Origin: Humulus lupulus
Lineage: Eukaryota; Streptophyta; Magnoliopsida; Rosales; Cannabaceae
Direction of reading: 5' to 3'
NCBI RefSeq assembly: GCF_963169125.1
Contig: NC_084798.1
Span: forward strand, 174,745,980 to 174,809,979
DNA length: 64,000 bases
Under the pieces are notes generated by a model, which saw only the letters and a list, made by a program, of their open reading frames with translations, was not told the DNA's origin and did no database searches. The translations under genes and the position numbers were made by a program. Positions 24,134-37,190 of the stretch are shown here, one piece after another (positions within the stretch are counted from its first letter, which is position 1; the number at the start of each line of letters is the position of its first letter).

Positions 24134-26383
24134 CAATATTTATGATTTAATAAAATGTTGTTGTATTTAATTGAAGTATTGAATAATGCTCTTGGGTAAG
24201 TTTTGAGGGGGTTGTTTCCTATAAAAATCTCTTCTTGCTGGGCCTTGGTTTATGAGTACTTTGTGTTGTAGGTAAAGGCAAGAAAATGGTTATAGGGAAA
24301 TGAGTTGGAGAGCTTCGGTGGAGGGCGTACATGTCAAGGAATCATGGCTGTTAAAGGTCGGGCCTACTTTGAAGTCTTTAATGTTTTCTTTTCAAATTTA
24401 AGAGACGATTTATTATGATTTTGAATAATGTTTTGAGTCTTGTTATGGAATCAAATAATTGTTTTATTTGTTTAAATGATACTTATGAAACTCCATAACT
24501 CATAATATGAGTCATTAAGGCCTCATGGAAATTGGGGCAATACAATTTCTATAAGGACCTTAGAGTAATTTAATTATTTGATTGGGTCACAAGAGAATAT
24601 ATTTGAGAAGCCTAGAACAAGATTTTATGTGTTTGGACTCACATAAAATCATAGAGTGATTTTAGACGATAGTTTGTGTGTGTGTCGTGTGGTACCATAT
24701 ATTATGTGATTATATACTATAGTTTTGATACATTTATTTCATTATAAGATGCTAAACTCATCAAATGGAAATGATGAGCAGTAGTGGGCAGTTTTGGAAG
24801 TCCAATGTGAATTAGTGGTTCCTAAATGGAAAAATGTATGACTACACATTTCGGCACATAATTTTGGTTATTAGTGGCTCTATAGGTTTGGTCACACTAG
24901 TAAAATGAAGGGAATCCTTATAATTTTTAATTGGGCAGATACTAGAGGTTAGAAAAGAGGGAAAATGGGTCACATTCACCATTTACTTTAGCCTCCATTC
25001 GAATTTTAGAGAGAGAGAGAGAGAGAGAAGGAAACAAAGAGATATTTTTAAGCGAAAGTTGAGTGTTTTGTGTTATGATTGGTTAAATACATTGAAAAAT
25101 TGATTAGGCACAAAGTGGTGCAAAAACCATAATGCTTTCAATAATGTCAACACGAGCAGTTGGCTTTTGGTATAGGCTGTTTAGATTGGTTAAATATAAT
25201 GGTTAAGATGTTTACACGTTGAGGTACAAAACATTTAACAATTTTTCACTTAAAATGAAGTGAAAACTTGAGATTATGTAGAAGACATCTAAAAGTGATA
25301 CAATGAGGTATCCAAACATTCCCAAAAAGTTTGGTAGCATTTGGAGAAATTTTACGACCATTGGAGGGGTCCAAAGTCAAAGGGGGAGGCGTTGTGTTAC
25401 CTCCTAAGTGGTGTAGCATCGCCAAAATTCAAAGGGCTTCAAAAGCCCTAGCAGGCAATGCATCGTCTGCTAGTAGGTGACGTATCACCTGGGCGGTTTT
25501 TTAGGGCCTTACACTTACGTAAAATACTCCAAATGATGTATTTTAAATGCTCTAATCCTATTGGTTAGAATAATGACGATGCCTACACTATAAATATGAG
25601 TTATTAGAGTTGTAAAGCCTTGATCACACTTTCCAACTCTCTCTCTAACCTCTCTCTCTAGCTCTCAAAGACCAAAGTTTTCTCCAAGAAACTCATCATG
25701 CTTTGCTTGACTTGCATGAGTTATAAGGCTTGTTAAATCCCAAATCTTATTCTACTTAGTTCAAGCTTCAAGCAATATGGGAATGATTGGAATAGATATT
25801 TTGGACAACAATATTCTTATTGTGTATAAGCCTTAAAAATTCCCTATGTTTGAAGATTCAAGTCGCTCTAAATCAAAAGTTGTATCTATCTAACCCTAAC
25901 TTTGTTTTGTGTTACTCTATTGTGTTTTTCATTGTTAGTATTGATGATTAAATGTTTCTAAGTTCAACTTATCATCATTTAATCATTTAGTTTCCCATAT
26001 TCAAGATTGACATTCATATTATGAACATGTTTATTTGATTATCAAGATTTGTATTCACACTTTGAATAAGGTTCTTGCTTAGCATTTATGGTTTCAAAGA
26101 TTGAACTATTCCCATTATTAATTGTTGATTTACAAAGTGTAAAACCATATATATTCCCAACATAGGTATCTATAAATGATCTTTTTGGGTCCAAAGTGTT
26201 TATTTGGAGTATATAAGAGTATCCAGAAAAGTTTTGAGGCATTTGGAGACGTTTTGGGGTGAGTTTGGGGGTGTCATTAGAGAGGCATCTACATTGTGTC
26301 ACCTATGGGAGGTGATGCAATGCATAGAAGTGTCAGGGAGACAAAGCCCCAGTAGGCGACGCATTGCCTGCTTGTTGGCCTAC
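24134..26383 (+). other. Continuation of L and unclassified LTR-like repeats
   Basis: From 24134 the sequence continues the interrupted LTR-like sequence L. Beyond about 24560 the origin is unclear. A (GA)n run lies at 25008-25028. A TATA-like box (CTATAAATATGAG, about 25590) followed by a pyrimidine-rich leader at 25640-25680 looks like a retrotransposon promoter. Two GC-richer blocks with CAATGCATCGTCTGC / CGACGCATTGCCTGC motifs (about 25310-25500 and 26215-26383) are alike, perhaps old repeats of one element. No credible protein frame was found. Confidence 0.35.
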
Positions 26384-26784
26384 GATATGAGGCCATGCTC
26401 CTAGTTGAGGCAGCAATTTCCACGTACCAACGTTATACATATGATCCGACCACAAACCACACTTTACTCTAAGAGTCTCTAGACCTCGTGGATGAGCTCT
26501 GTGAAGCTTCTTAGCTTCGAGTAGCGTCCTACCAGTAGAAAAAGGCTAGATATTTTAACTCTAAAGTGAAGGATAAAATTTTTGGGGTTGGAGATTTAGT
26601 GTTACGAAGAGTCTTCTTAGCCACTCGAGATCTTGGTGCTGGAGTGTTGGAACCTAACTGGGAAGGCCCGTACCAAGTCATGAGCATTGTATGTCCAGGA
26701 ACATGCAAGCTGACCCAACTAAGTGGGGAACTAATACCCCATGCCTGGAATGCTAATCATCTCCACTCGTATTACCAGTGATAT
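26384..26784 (+). pseudogene. Element F integrase C-terminus
   Basis: The frame is continuous from EAMLLVEAAISTYQR (26389) to the stop after HLHSYYQ. The motifs GDLVLRRVF, GAGVLEPNWEGPYQ and NANHLHSYY match the integrase tail of A. Three stops are in frame before 26566 (TAA in LL*ESLD, TAG in S*LRV, TAG after SYQ), all at places where A and C suggest glutamine. The catalytic core lies outside the retained part. Confidence 0.85.
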
Positions 26785-28706
26785 TAGTAGTGTAGTTTTG
26801 TTAAATTTTGTAATCATTTTGTAGCATCCGAGCACAATCAATGGAAACCGTGTAAGCAAAGAATGATAGAAAATTAAAAGAATCTGCTTATATTTTAGTT
26901 TCCTTTTTACTCTATTTGTACTATTCGTAGAGCACCCACTTGTTGGTTTGGAGAAGTGAACGCAGACTAGTCTTCGATCACTTGGGAGCATGGGGTTATG
27001 GAAGCCTCGCAGAGTATACTATCTCGCAGAGGATGACCTAAGAAACTAAACTTGTCATGGGCGGAGTAGGCCTATTGTCAATTCCCAGGTCATAGAAAGA
27101 CCTAAGGAACTAAGCAAAGTCAGAGAAGTCCATGACCTAGGAAACTAGGCTTGTTAGGAGCAGAGTAGGCCTAGTGTTGCCGGACTTCAAAGACTAAAAA
27201 TCCTAGTAGCGCGAGAGCGAACTTGGGTTACCTCCCAAGGACATTGAGCCCGGGCAGCTATGACCAAGTTGCAAAATCTCGAAATTCGAAAGGAAGCCCG
27301 AGTCATCCGCACTCGGAACTAAAGCCTCAAGTTGCCAAAACTCAAGCACCGTTAGGATATTCCTAGCACTGGGAGTTGTTGAACGGGGAAGCTAGACAAG
27401 TCGACGAGTAGAGCAACCTTAGTGTCATGAGATGACATAGCTAAGACTTGGGAAAAACCCCAACGACAAAAAAATCCAAGTAATGCAAGGATATACCAAA
27501 TGTATTTTCCCAAAGACAGAGCGCGCCCGAGAAATGAAAACCAGGTCCCACTCCTCGAGTTGTGAACAGAAGCTTCAGTTGTTCGTACCCGAAAAAAACC
27601 CTAAAAATACCCCAGCAATGAGAAATCCAAGTATCGCGAGTGGACTTAAGGTTGCCTCCCGAGGATTTCGTGCCTGAGGAGTAGTAACCAAGTCCCCAAA
27701 GCTTGAAGTGTGAACATAAATTTAAGGTAAGAAAATTTGAACATCGCGAAGCCTAGCCTAAGGGTGGAAAACTCAGTTGCTTGCTCCAGGGACTTAGGGC
27801 CCGGGGACAACGAGTTCACGACTTCCACAAAGCAAAGTCCTAAGTTACTATACCCGGGAACCAAAATTACATCCAAGGTATAGTGCGCTTGGGGAGCGAT
27901 TGTCTTAGTGCATATGACCTCCTAGAACTTTGAGTCGTTGGGACTCAAGGATACTGGACAACATTAAAGTTAATCCCGAGGAGAACGAGCCTGGGAAGCA
28001 ACACTAAATGCCCAAAGCGTCGATACAATGATAGAAACCTTAAAACCCGATAGTGCAATATACCTCCTAAGGCCCAAGTGTTAGGACTCGAGAGCGTGGG
28101 ACCGTCAAGTGTTTCACTTGACATGGTATTAAAGTTACTCTAGAGGACTACAAGTCTAGGGGACAAAAATAGATTCCCAAAGCTTCTAAACACTAAGAAG
28201 AAGATCTTCAAGATCTAAGTATAATGGATTGCCTAAGCCCTGAGCTATTGGGACTCGAGGACATAGGACTACGTTAAGTGTTCCCACTTGACCTCCCACT
28301 AAAACTTTCTCCCTGGGACTACGAGCCTGGGGTACAACACTAAGTGCCTAAAATTGTCCAAATACTAAGAGAAGTTGATAAAGACTCAAGCCACCAAGGC
28401 TTGAGCACAAGACCTAAGTCTCTAAGACATGAGACCCACAAATTTTGGATGGGTTGAGGTTTCAGACTCTCTTGGCATTATGTTACGTTGAGTTGCGTTA
28501 AAACCCAGCCAAATCAATAAGACCAAATTGCATAATTACTAAGTGTTAGCATGTTAGTGAAGAAGCAATAACGGCAAGAAAAGTAGTGCAGGCTGCATAA
28601 AAAAGTATTTACCATTGTGCTTGGGGACTCAAGCATTAAATTGTTTGTACCCAAATAAACAAAATGCACACTTGCCTACTTAATTAAAATAAAGAGAGAA
28701 GTAAAA
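26785..28706 (+). repeat. Element F 3' region with repeated short blocks
   Basis: Between integrase and the antisense gene there is about 1.9 kb without a credible frame. Short themes recur at irregular spacing: CCTAGGAAACTAGGCTTG-type blocks (27000-27190), GGGACTCGAGGACA-type blocks (27930-28300) and GAGCCTGGG-type blocks (27990, 28330). Similar repeated 3' regions occur in Tat/Ogre elements. Polyadenylation signals were not identified. Confidence 0.5.
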
Positions 28707-31689
28707 TCACTTTGGGCCTTCACCCAGAGGAACTTCCGCTACCACCTCGATGATGGTATCGGTCTCGGGAACTCGACCGGTAGCCGCAACTTCCTTCTCC
28801 TAAGCTGCCTTGGCCTCATCGGCCAGAAGACGCTCATCGAGAATCATTTGAATGTTTGGCTTCTCTATGAATGACAAAACCATTTCCCTATTTCTATGCC
28901 ACGCCACAAAAAGGGTGTCGTCCGCCATCGCATCGAAGTCCCTTTCCAGCTCCTCTGCTCGGAGTTGGAGGTGTTCGTTCTCTCGAGCGAGGTTTTCAGT
29001 GTGGGAGGTGGCTTGCATGACTTCCTCCTTGGTCTTGGTGGCCTCCTCCTGGATTGTGGCCAGCTCTGCGGTGTGACCTGCAGACTCCTCGCTCCAGTTG
29101 AGTCTCCAAATCTAAGGTGCAAGGCTTGAGGTCCTTCGTCTCCTTCTGGAGCTGCAAGTGCTCCACCAACAAGATCGCAATCTCCTTGAGCTGTGCCATC
29201 TCCTCTCGAAGCTCCTTCAGCTCAAAAGATCTCATGTGTAGCGATGATCCTGAGCCATTAGTTGAAGGCCACATTCAACACCAAAACAATACTTGTTAGC
29301 TCGATGAACTTAGATAAAGAAATAAGAATGAGAGTTAAGGATTTGATACTTACCCTTAGGGAGATGTGGTAACTGGTAGCTATGAGCGAGATCTAATTGT
29401 CGCTGCCACAACGAGCAAAGTTGTGGAAGGGCATGTTGCACAGGAACCCCACCAATCCCTAGAGCATCTCTACGACAAGCAGAGCTGTCCTTTCTCCAAC
29501 TCTCCCTATGAGGAGAGGCTGCAGCTCCTCGTGGATTGGAGGAGCAATTGGACCATGAAATTTTTCTTCCCGCAGGTACTCCACAAGGAATTTGAAATCC
29601 TCGTTGCCCTCATCAATACGGGTGTTGAAGTACTCAACCACCCATTAGTGCCTTTCAAAGTCTTCTCCCTCGAAGTACTCGAGAAAGAACACTAGTCAAG
29701 GTGTCCTGACTGGAGGGCAATCATGCACCTTAGAATATATTTCCTTTCCCTTTTGAGAAGAACCCTTATCTAGAGGAGGGGAGGCCTCAAGCTCAGTGGC
29801 CTCATCGATGACCATTGGCTGCGGAGGGCTGGCCAGTGTGGCAGCAGTCGAAGCTGTAGGAGCCACCAGGGGTGGAGGCCCAGCTGCCAAGGCTAGGGAC
29901 ATAGCAGCCGGGGATGGAAGCATTGTGGAGGAGGCCTCCAAGGTGTCTATTTGAAAGGATCCTGTCACCCTCTACCGATCCAAGTTGGACAGGCCCCTGA
30001 TTTCTGCAGAAAGAAACAAATCTGGTTAGTCCTTTGAGGGAAAAGAAAGGAAAGATAATTTGTAAAGGCGACTAAAATGCATGCAAGACATAAATAAGCC
30101 TCATCAAAATCCCTCCCACAAAAAGGCTCCTCAGGGTGAAGAATAGAGTGGGCAAACTCACGGATAAGTTGACCCATCTCCTGTGTCGTGTTGGTGTCGT
30201 ATTGACAAAATCATATCACATGCATGAATGTCACCTCGTCCAGAGGCACAAACCTTTGGGTGTCTTTCCTCATCTTCGGATGGCGGAGAAATATGTCTAT
30301 AAGGTCTTGATAGTTTTGATACTCCTCGTTAGTGCAAGGATGCCCCGAGGTTTGCACACACTCGGGGAGTGTTGGCGAGAATACGGAGTGGTCGGGACTA
30401 GTTCCCTCCTCTACATAATAATCGTAGTAAAAATGATTGGAGATTTACCTTGAGGCACAGAGGATGACTCGATCCCAGCCTCGAGCTCTGCCTCGAGTTC
30501 CTCATTCTCTCTCGCCTTCGCGACATATTTTATCGCGATCACATTCTTTGTGTGTTGCTCGCGAATATGTTGTTCATAATCGTATTGATCCTTCACAATA
30601 ATATACTCCGTCTGGAGCCTTGCCTTGTAAAGCGACTTCTTCAAGTCACGAAAGTCAGTGAGGACTACGGGCTTATCCTTTGCCCCTCACGAAGTAGGCC
30701 ATGTTGTTGAAGATGGGCCTCAGAGACGAGGAAGTTGAGATTCATCTATTCCTCGGGGAGGGCATTCATTCTCTTGAAATTTTTCGTTGTAGATGTCAAT
30801 GAAAGGTGTGCAATGGAAGGGATATGAAAAGAAATGGTTAAGACTAAGGAGCAACTATGAGTGAAGGATTACTAAACTAAATGACCCAAGGAGTGGCACT
30901 TACCAACCTTAGCGAAGTCCAGGAGAAGAGTTGGGTTGGTCCGAGTGGAGTAACCACTTGCCCAAAAGAAGTGGTCCTTGTAATCCCTCATGCAGTTCTC
31001 TTTGCTGCTCAGAGCCTTGTACTTCATCCCCGGGTACGTATGCTTCATCAAAGAATAGTACTTGTCCCATTCATCCTTCTTTGGGCATTGTCGGAAGCTG
31101 TATATATACAATATCTCAGCCGGAGAATGAGCGGGCCATTTTTGCCTCTTGTATAGAAGAAAGAGTTTGGCCAGCACCCAATATCCACTTGGGGATAGTT
31201 GGAAGGGAGCTATGCCAACAAACCTCAAAAAGTCAACATAGTACTGGTACAGTGGCAAAGTTGCACTAGCTTGAGACGTGCTCCAGGCCATGCGACTGTG
31301 GATGCTCTCATGCGCTCTTTTGTCCTCTTGAGAAAGGTGCACCCATATGTCATTGGTGTCCACCCCGTGGTGGGTTATGATCCTCTCCAGAGCTCCTTGG
31401 TGTTTGAGCTTGTTGGGGTCACCTCCGCCTCGAATCCTTCGGCAGTGTAGGTTTTGTCTAACGATAGGGGACCCGTGTTCGCCTTTTCCTCCGAGATGTT
31501 GTGTCGAAGGGGCCTCTTCACTGCCGGGGAATGGTCTTCCCTTACCACGAGGTCTTGAATACTCTCCGCCACTTGCTTTTCCCTCTCAGGGAGTCTTCCT
31601 GTTTCTCGGGCCATCTCTATTATCTTGGAGTTGAATGCGTTGAATGCCTGCTGGTGTAGTTGTTGAAACTCCTCGAACATATAAAACAC
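28707..31689 (-). pseudogene. Element F antisense gene (PF04195-like)
   Basis: This minus-strand unit matches the layout of the antisense gene in A. The conserved block at about 31100-31240 reads FVGIAPFQLSPSGYWVLA...RQKWP, matching the A block. A GT donor follows LLLDFAKVG (about 30905), as in the spliced copies. The middle is an acidic and proline/alanine-rich region (29696-29968), and the C-terminus is a coiled coil (28800-29274) with the tail EVPLGEGPK and a stop at 28707. An in-frame TAG (28800) and frame changes show decay. The N-terminus upstream of 31689 could not be followed, so the start is approximate. Confidence 0.65.
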
Positions 31690-32684
31690 GAAACAAAGCA
31701 GTTAGTGTCATGACTTGAAGAATGATAGGCCAAAAACGAGAACCCCCAAGACTACTGCTCGGGAAGAGAAGAAGGAAGAAAATTTTTAAGGGACTGGAGT
31801 GTCCTCGGGGCCAAAGGATGGCCACTGGAGAACAATACCGGAAACTATGAACATTGCCAAAATATGGGAATTTTATAGATTCCAGTCGAGCGTCTAGAAT
31901 GCTAAAAGTCGTACTCAAAGCACAATGGGCCATTTCGACTATTTTTAATGCCAAAATGTGCCCATAAAGGTATAATGGAGATCAAAATGACCTCTGAAGT
32001 GCCAGAAATTCAAAATCCTAATATACAACTAAAACCCTCAAACATAATTAAAAAATGAACTCAAAGCCAAACAAGAAATGAAGAAGTAAAAACTTACTAG
32101 AGATGAAGCTCTTGTATGTGTTGAAGTGAGTCCAGACTTTAAAAAATATTTTTCTTTTTGACCAAAAGTAGGATTATTCTCGCCAACTGTCCAGAGCATC
32201 GAGAACTTGGAAAATAGGGGAGATTCGTGAAGCTATGAAGTGAAGAAGAAGAGAGGGTTTGAAGCATCTGAGGTTTTGAATTTTGAATACTGAAAGTTAT
32301 TTCTGAGAGGTATTTCTCAAGTTTTTTACTTGAAAATCTTGGGGTGGAAGCAGCTCCACACTGACCGTTGATTACCTACAACATAGGCATTCTAGAGTAA
32401 TCCAACGGTCATATTCGAAGAGGCGTGGATCATGATCATTAGCATGGGAAAAGGACGCCTCGGGTATGGGGAGAAAGGACACCTAGGGTAAGGATTAGAT
32501 GTTTTGGGTCGTGGAGTGGACTCCTCATTAATGGTACAGATTGATGGGCCCAACAATAGGAAGTCGACATGTTGCACTACCTTTTCAAGAGTGTGACGTC
32601 ATGAAGAGCCCATGCATCTCCTCTCGTAGACCTTTCGAATTAATCCTCTAAGTCTAAGTCTCCACTGTCCGAGGACAAGCAAAG
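31690..32684. other. Leader of element F antisense gene
   Basis: This stretch lies between the antisense gene and the 3' LTR. By comparison with A and H it should hold the promoter and first intron, but I could not fix a TATA box or splice sites. The frames here look fortuitous. Confidence 0.4.
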
Positions 32685-32698
32685 ACTTAGGGGGCATA

Positions 32699-33180
32699 TG
32701 TTGTCCATGTTTTCACTACTAGACACGTGGCAGTCATTAGAGGAGTAATTAAGCTCCTCGAGCTCTAGTGACAACTTTTGGTGAGCCTCGAGTAATGGTA
32801 ATGAGTTTTTACACTCAAAAATCAACATTTCCCACAACTCTGCCTGACATGGGAAAACGTGCAGCCGCATCCAGACACTATCAGATACCTGTTCCCTGTA
32901 AAGTTGGTGGCCAGCTTTCTACAAATGGGCCTCGTGCAATCTACTTTGGCCCATGGTCTTTATTATTGCACCCATATGTAATTAATTAGCATTTTACTCC
33001 ACAGATGATGATGAATGTTGTATTAATTGCCCATTAAGGAAATTAATGACTCAGGCCCTTATAAATAGGGCTGAGATATCTCCTTGTAAGGGGTTTTGAA
33101 TTTTGGCTAATTAAGCATTGTAAACCCAGAGCAATATATGCTTCCTGTGACCCCATTGAAGTTTTTTCAAACAAGCTTCA
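32699..33180 (+). repeat. Element F 3' LTR, first part
   Basis: The LTR begins TGTTGTCCATG after the polypurine tract. A TATA box (CTTATAAATAGGGC) is at 33058-33071, with a transcript leader beyond. It is interrupted after CTTCA (33180) by copia element G and resumes at 38235-38302, ending GCCAACA. The total without insert is about 550 bp. Confidence 0.78.
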
Positions 33181-33415
33181 TGTAGAAGTTTTTTGAATAA
33201 TTTTATTACTTAATATTGAAACAGTTTACAAGCTATGAATATATACAGAGCGAAAGAAAAGACTCAATCCTCAAATTTTGTTGTGAAACAGAATATCCTA
33301 AAACCTAGGACAATAAATAATAAAATATCTATACAGGGAAAGAAATAAAAATACAATATTCCTATCATTAATTTCGGTACCCTAACAAAATTTTCTATTC
33401 TAATATATTTCTACA
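33181..33415 (-). repeat. Element G 3' LTR
   Basis: This 235-bp repeat starts TGTAGAAG and ends ATTTCTACA on the plus strand. It matches 38058-38234 over 177 bases. The polypurine tract AGCTTGAGGGGGAG (minus strand) follows directly. Confidence 0.88.
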
Positions 33416-33467
33416 CTCCCCCTCAAGCTAAGTTGTATATATTATACAAACCCAGCTTGGAATTAAA

Positions 33468-34320
33468 TTATTCAAAGCTTGTTCTTCGGAGAGCCTTTGT
33501 TAGGATGTCTGCAATTTGATTCTTTGTAGGAATATAGTTGAGTTGTACAATCTTCGAATTCACCTTTTCAGAGATGAAGTGTCTGTCTATTTCAACATGT
33601 GTTTGTTCTATCATGGTGAACTGGATTTTTAGCGATGCTAATAGCAGCTTGACTATCACTGTACATTTTAAACCCCTCAGAAGAGTCAATTCTGAACTCA
33701 TTCATCAATCTTTCAATCCGCATCCCTTCACATATACCTAGGGCCAATGCACGATATTATGACTCTACACTACTTCTTGAAACAATGGACTGTTTTTTAC
33801 TTCGCCAGGTAACAAGATTACCCAAAATATAGGTGCAGTAGCCACTAGTCAATCGTCTGTCAGTTAGTTCTCCAGCCCAACTGGAATCTATGTAAATCTT
33901 TAAGTCTCGATTGTTGTGCCTTTTGAAGTGCAAACCAAGACTTGGAGTCATCTTTAGATACCTTAGAATTCGAAAAAAGACTTCCAAGTTCTCCTCATAA
34001 GGATTATGCATATGTTGGCTGACTACACTGACAAAGAAAGTGATATCAAGCCTAGTATGAGAGAGATAGATCAGTTTTCCTACTAATCTTTGATAACTCC
34101 CCCTCTCTACTAGAATTGATTCCCCACTTCGGTTGGTTCTCATGTTTGCTCCCAATCATTCCAGTTTCCTTTAGAAGATCTAGAATATACTTTCTTTGAG
34201 ATTTAATAATTCCATCTCTTGATCGGGCTACCTCCATTCCAAGAAAGTATTTGAGTTGTCATAGATCTTTTATCTCAAATTCTGAGGCAAGAAGTCTTTT
34301 AAGATTCAAAATTTCACCTT
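33468..34320 (-). pseudogene. Element G RNase H region
   Basis: The frame at 33757-34155 shows YQRLVGKLIYLSHTRLDI, RILRYLK, IYIDSSWAGE and SGYCTYILGN, standard copia RNase H motifs. The last part (33468-33701), in another frame, has IDRHFISEKV and YIPTKNQIADILTKAL. A frameshift lies near 33730. RNase H would remove the RNA template during reverse transcription. Confidence 0.85.
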
Positions 34321-35408
34321 AGTCATCTCTAGTTAGGATAATGTCATCTACGTAAACAATGAGAATTTCCACCTTCCCTGTTGGAGAAAACATTACAAAC
34401 AAGGTATGATCAGCTTGGCATTGAGTGTATCCAATCTTTACAACTGACTTTGCAAATTTATCAAACCATGCTCAAGGTGACTACTTCAAGCCATAAAGGG
34501 ATTTGAGAAGTTTGCACACTGCCCGACCTTTGGAGTGTTTTTCAAGTCTCGGTGGAACCTCCATATAGACTTCTTCTTCCAATTCTCTGTTTGGAAAAGC
34601 ATTTTTAACATCCAACTGGTAAAGGCCAGTCACAGTTCACAGCAAGTGATAACAAAACTTAAACTATGTTAAGTTTAGAAACAAGAGTGAAAGTCTCCTG
34701 ATAGTCAACACCATATGATTGAGTGAACCCCTTGGCAACCAACTAAGCCTTGAATATGTTGATGCTCCCATCTGAGTTATATTTAACTGTAAAAATCCAC
34801 TTGCACCCAACTGCCTGCTTTTCTTGAGGCAACTCAGTGAAAACCCATGTACCATTTTTCTCAAGTGCTTTAATCTCCTCATCGACTGTAATTTTCCATT
34901 TTGGATCTTTCAAGGCCTCATAGATGTTTGCAGGATTCTGAACATGATCAAGAGAAGAGACAAAAGCTCGGTACATAGGAGTTAGTTTCCCATAAGCAAC
35001 ATATTTTTCAATAGGACGACGAGTGCAAAATCTAACACCTTTTCGATGAGCAATAGGTAAATCAAGATTGTTATCAATAGGAGAAACTAACTCATGAGTT
35101 ATGGAATCCATACCTTCAATGTTTTCAAGGTCAAGAGAGCTCGGATGTGTGTTTGAACAGTCCTTGTTTTCCATGTTGACCTCTATATTCCCAACTTTTC
35201 TCCTTGTATAAACACGAAGTTCTTTGTTTCCTACGTCAAGTTGTGCTTGATTTTTAAGGGGTGATGAATTTTGAAGATTGTTGGTATTTTCTAAAGGAGG
35301 ATTGAGTGATGGACGACCAACTGAAGGGTTGTTTGTGAAAGGAGAGGTAGACGAGTTGACAACACTATTTGGACTAGGACTTTGTTGGTTGTGCACGAGA
35401 GGATCCAT
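34321..35408 (-). pseudogene. Element G reverse transcriptase
   Basis: The frame 34743-35408 covers an N-terminal linker and the first RT motifs (WKITVDEEIKALEKNGTW, QAVGCKWIFTVKYNSDG). The polymerase signature YVDD is read on the minus strand at 34343-34354 in the frame ILIVYVDDIIL. Stops at about 34742 and later separate the parts. The protein would copy the RNA in cytoplasmic particles. Confidence 0.85.
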
Positions 35409-35460
35409 CTTTGAAGAGGTAAATATATCAGTTGATTGGGAACAATAGGATGCTCATGTG

Positions 35461-36369
35461 TCATGATATCAAGCTATGAAAAAATAGCTTGATTATCTTG
35501 AAGTGTTTCCCGGAGCTGATATTCCCTTGAATTCTCCCCCTGAATATTAGCCCTTGGAAAAAAAGACTGATGTTCAAAAAATGTGACATACATAGTGTTG
35601 TAGACTCTTTTTGGTAACTGAAGAGTAACACTTGTATCCCTTCTGAGTATTGGAATATCCAATAAAGATACATTTGAGAGTCTTGGGATCAAGTTTTGAT
35701 CTTGCATGATCGTAGATATGGAAAAATACAGGACAGCCAAAGACTTTGAGTGGTAACTCTGAGGAGAAGGCTGAGATATGAGGATATAAGGACAACAACA
35801 CATTTCTTGGGGTATTAAATTGCAACACACGGCTGGGAATATGATTAATTAGGTAGGTAGCAGTAAGGAATGCTTCCACCAAAAAAAAATTGGGACATTT
35901 TTTGAAAACATAATAGCTCGTGAAACATCAAGAAGATGTCTATTTTTCCTCTCGGCTACTCTGTTTTGTTGTGAAGTATGAACACATGAACTAATATGAA
36001 TGATTCCTTGATCCAACAAGTATGGACCAAGGATGGAGTTAAAATATTCCTTCCCATTTTCAGTCTTCAAAACTTTAATTTTTTGTTTGAATTGATTTTG
36101 AATCATGGAATGGAATATTTTAAAAATAGATGCAATTTCCGATTTTTCTCTCATGAGAAAAGTCCATGTTGTTCAAATGTGATCATCAATGAATGATACA
36201 AACCATCTAAAGCCATTAATATTTTTAACTCGTGAGGGTCCCCAAATGTCACTGTGTATCATTGTAAAAGGTTATGAAGGTTTATTTGAATTGCCCGAAA
36301 AAATATTTCGAGTATTTTTGGAAGTTGGCACACTTCACAATGAAAGAAATTTGACCTTTTATTCATAAA
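35461..36369 (-). pseudogene. Element G integrase
   Basis: The core is in two frames. 35849-36154 has VLKTENGKEYFN, where the second catalytic Asp is expected and glutamate stands, and NRVAERKNRHLLDVSRA, with the third catalytic Glu. 35574-35882 has YLINHIPSRVL, VFGCPVFFHI and LDPKTLKCIFIGYS, the copia integrase C-terminal region. Degenerate sequence with stops fills 36155-36369, where the first Asp should be. Confidence 0.82.
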
Positions 36370-37190
36370 TTAATGAGGAAATAGTTTTTGAAGAGAACCA
36401 AAGTTTGGATGTCCAAGGTGTAAATTCCATAACATAACAAGACTTTCACTAGGAATAGAAACATAATTTAAAACATACTTGAAAATAGAATTAGAAACAC
36501 AACTGAACTGGCAAACTTGTTTATTTGTAGAATTGTCATTGAGAAGGTAGAGACCATCATGCAATTTAGCATTGCCAATCACCTTCCCCGAGCTCCCAAC
36601 CTGAAATTCACAAATGGTAGGATAACATTTAGTCACACATTTAAGATCTCTAGTGAGTTTGCTAATGGATAGAAGATTGCAATGTAATTTAGTGACAAAG
36701 AGAACAAATGAGAGAAGAAGGCCATCTGATAATTTTACAGATCTAATCCCTAAAACTTTTGAAAGAGATCCATCTGCAATTCTGACTTTATGAGATTGGG
36801 TACACGGTTTGAAGGTGGTGAAGACTTGTAAATCACATGTCATGTGATCAGATGCCCCAAAATCAACTACCCAAGGACCTGAGTTGGAGTTAGCAGCAAA
36901 TGCATGAGAGGTTGTACCTTGTGGACTCATCACACTAACATTAGCTTTAGCTGAAGGTAAAGTGGATTGCTTTTGTTTAGCCATCTGCCCAAGAAGCTTC
37001 TGTAGTGCATCAAGTTGATCCTTGAAGGTAGAGTTGACCTCACTAGATGCGCCTTCAGCAGTGGTTGCCACATTAGCACGCCCATGATCTGGTCGGGATC
37101 GAGGTTTCCAGTCCGCTGGCTTGCCGTGAATCTTCCAGCAAGTGTCACAAGCATGGCCATGTCGTTTGCAGTGGTCACACCAAGGTCTGC
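36370..37190 (-). pseudogene. Element G zinc knuckle, protease and gag-pre-integrase
   Basis: A CCHC knuckle (C-x2-C-x4-H-x4-C, CDHCKRHGHACDTC) is at about 37130-37190. The protease active site reads WVVDFGASDHMT where DSGA is usual, a serine-to-phenylalanine change. The zinc-binding region before integrase begins LWNLHLGHPNFG. The frame 36370-37071 is open over 233 codons. Confidence 0.85.
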
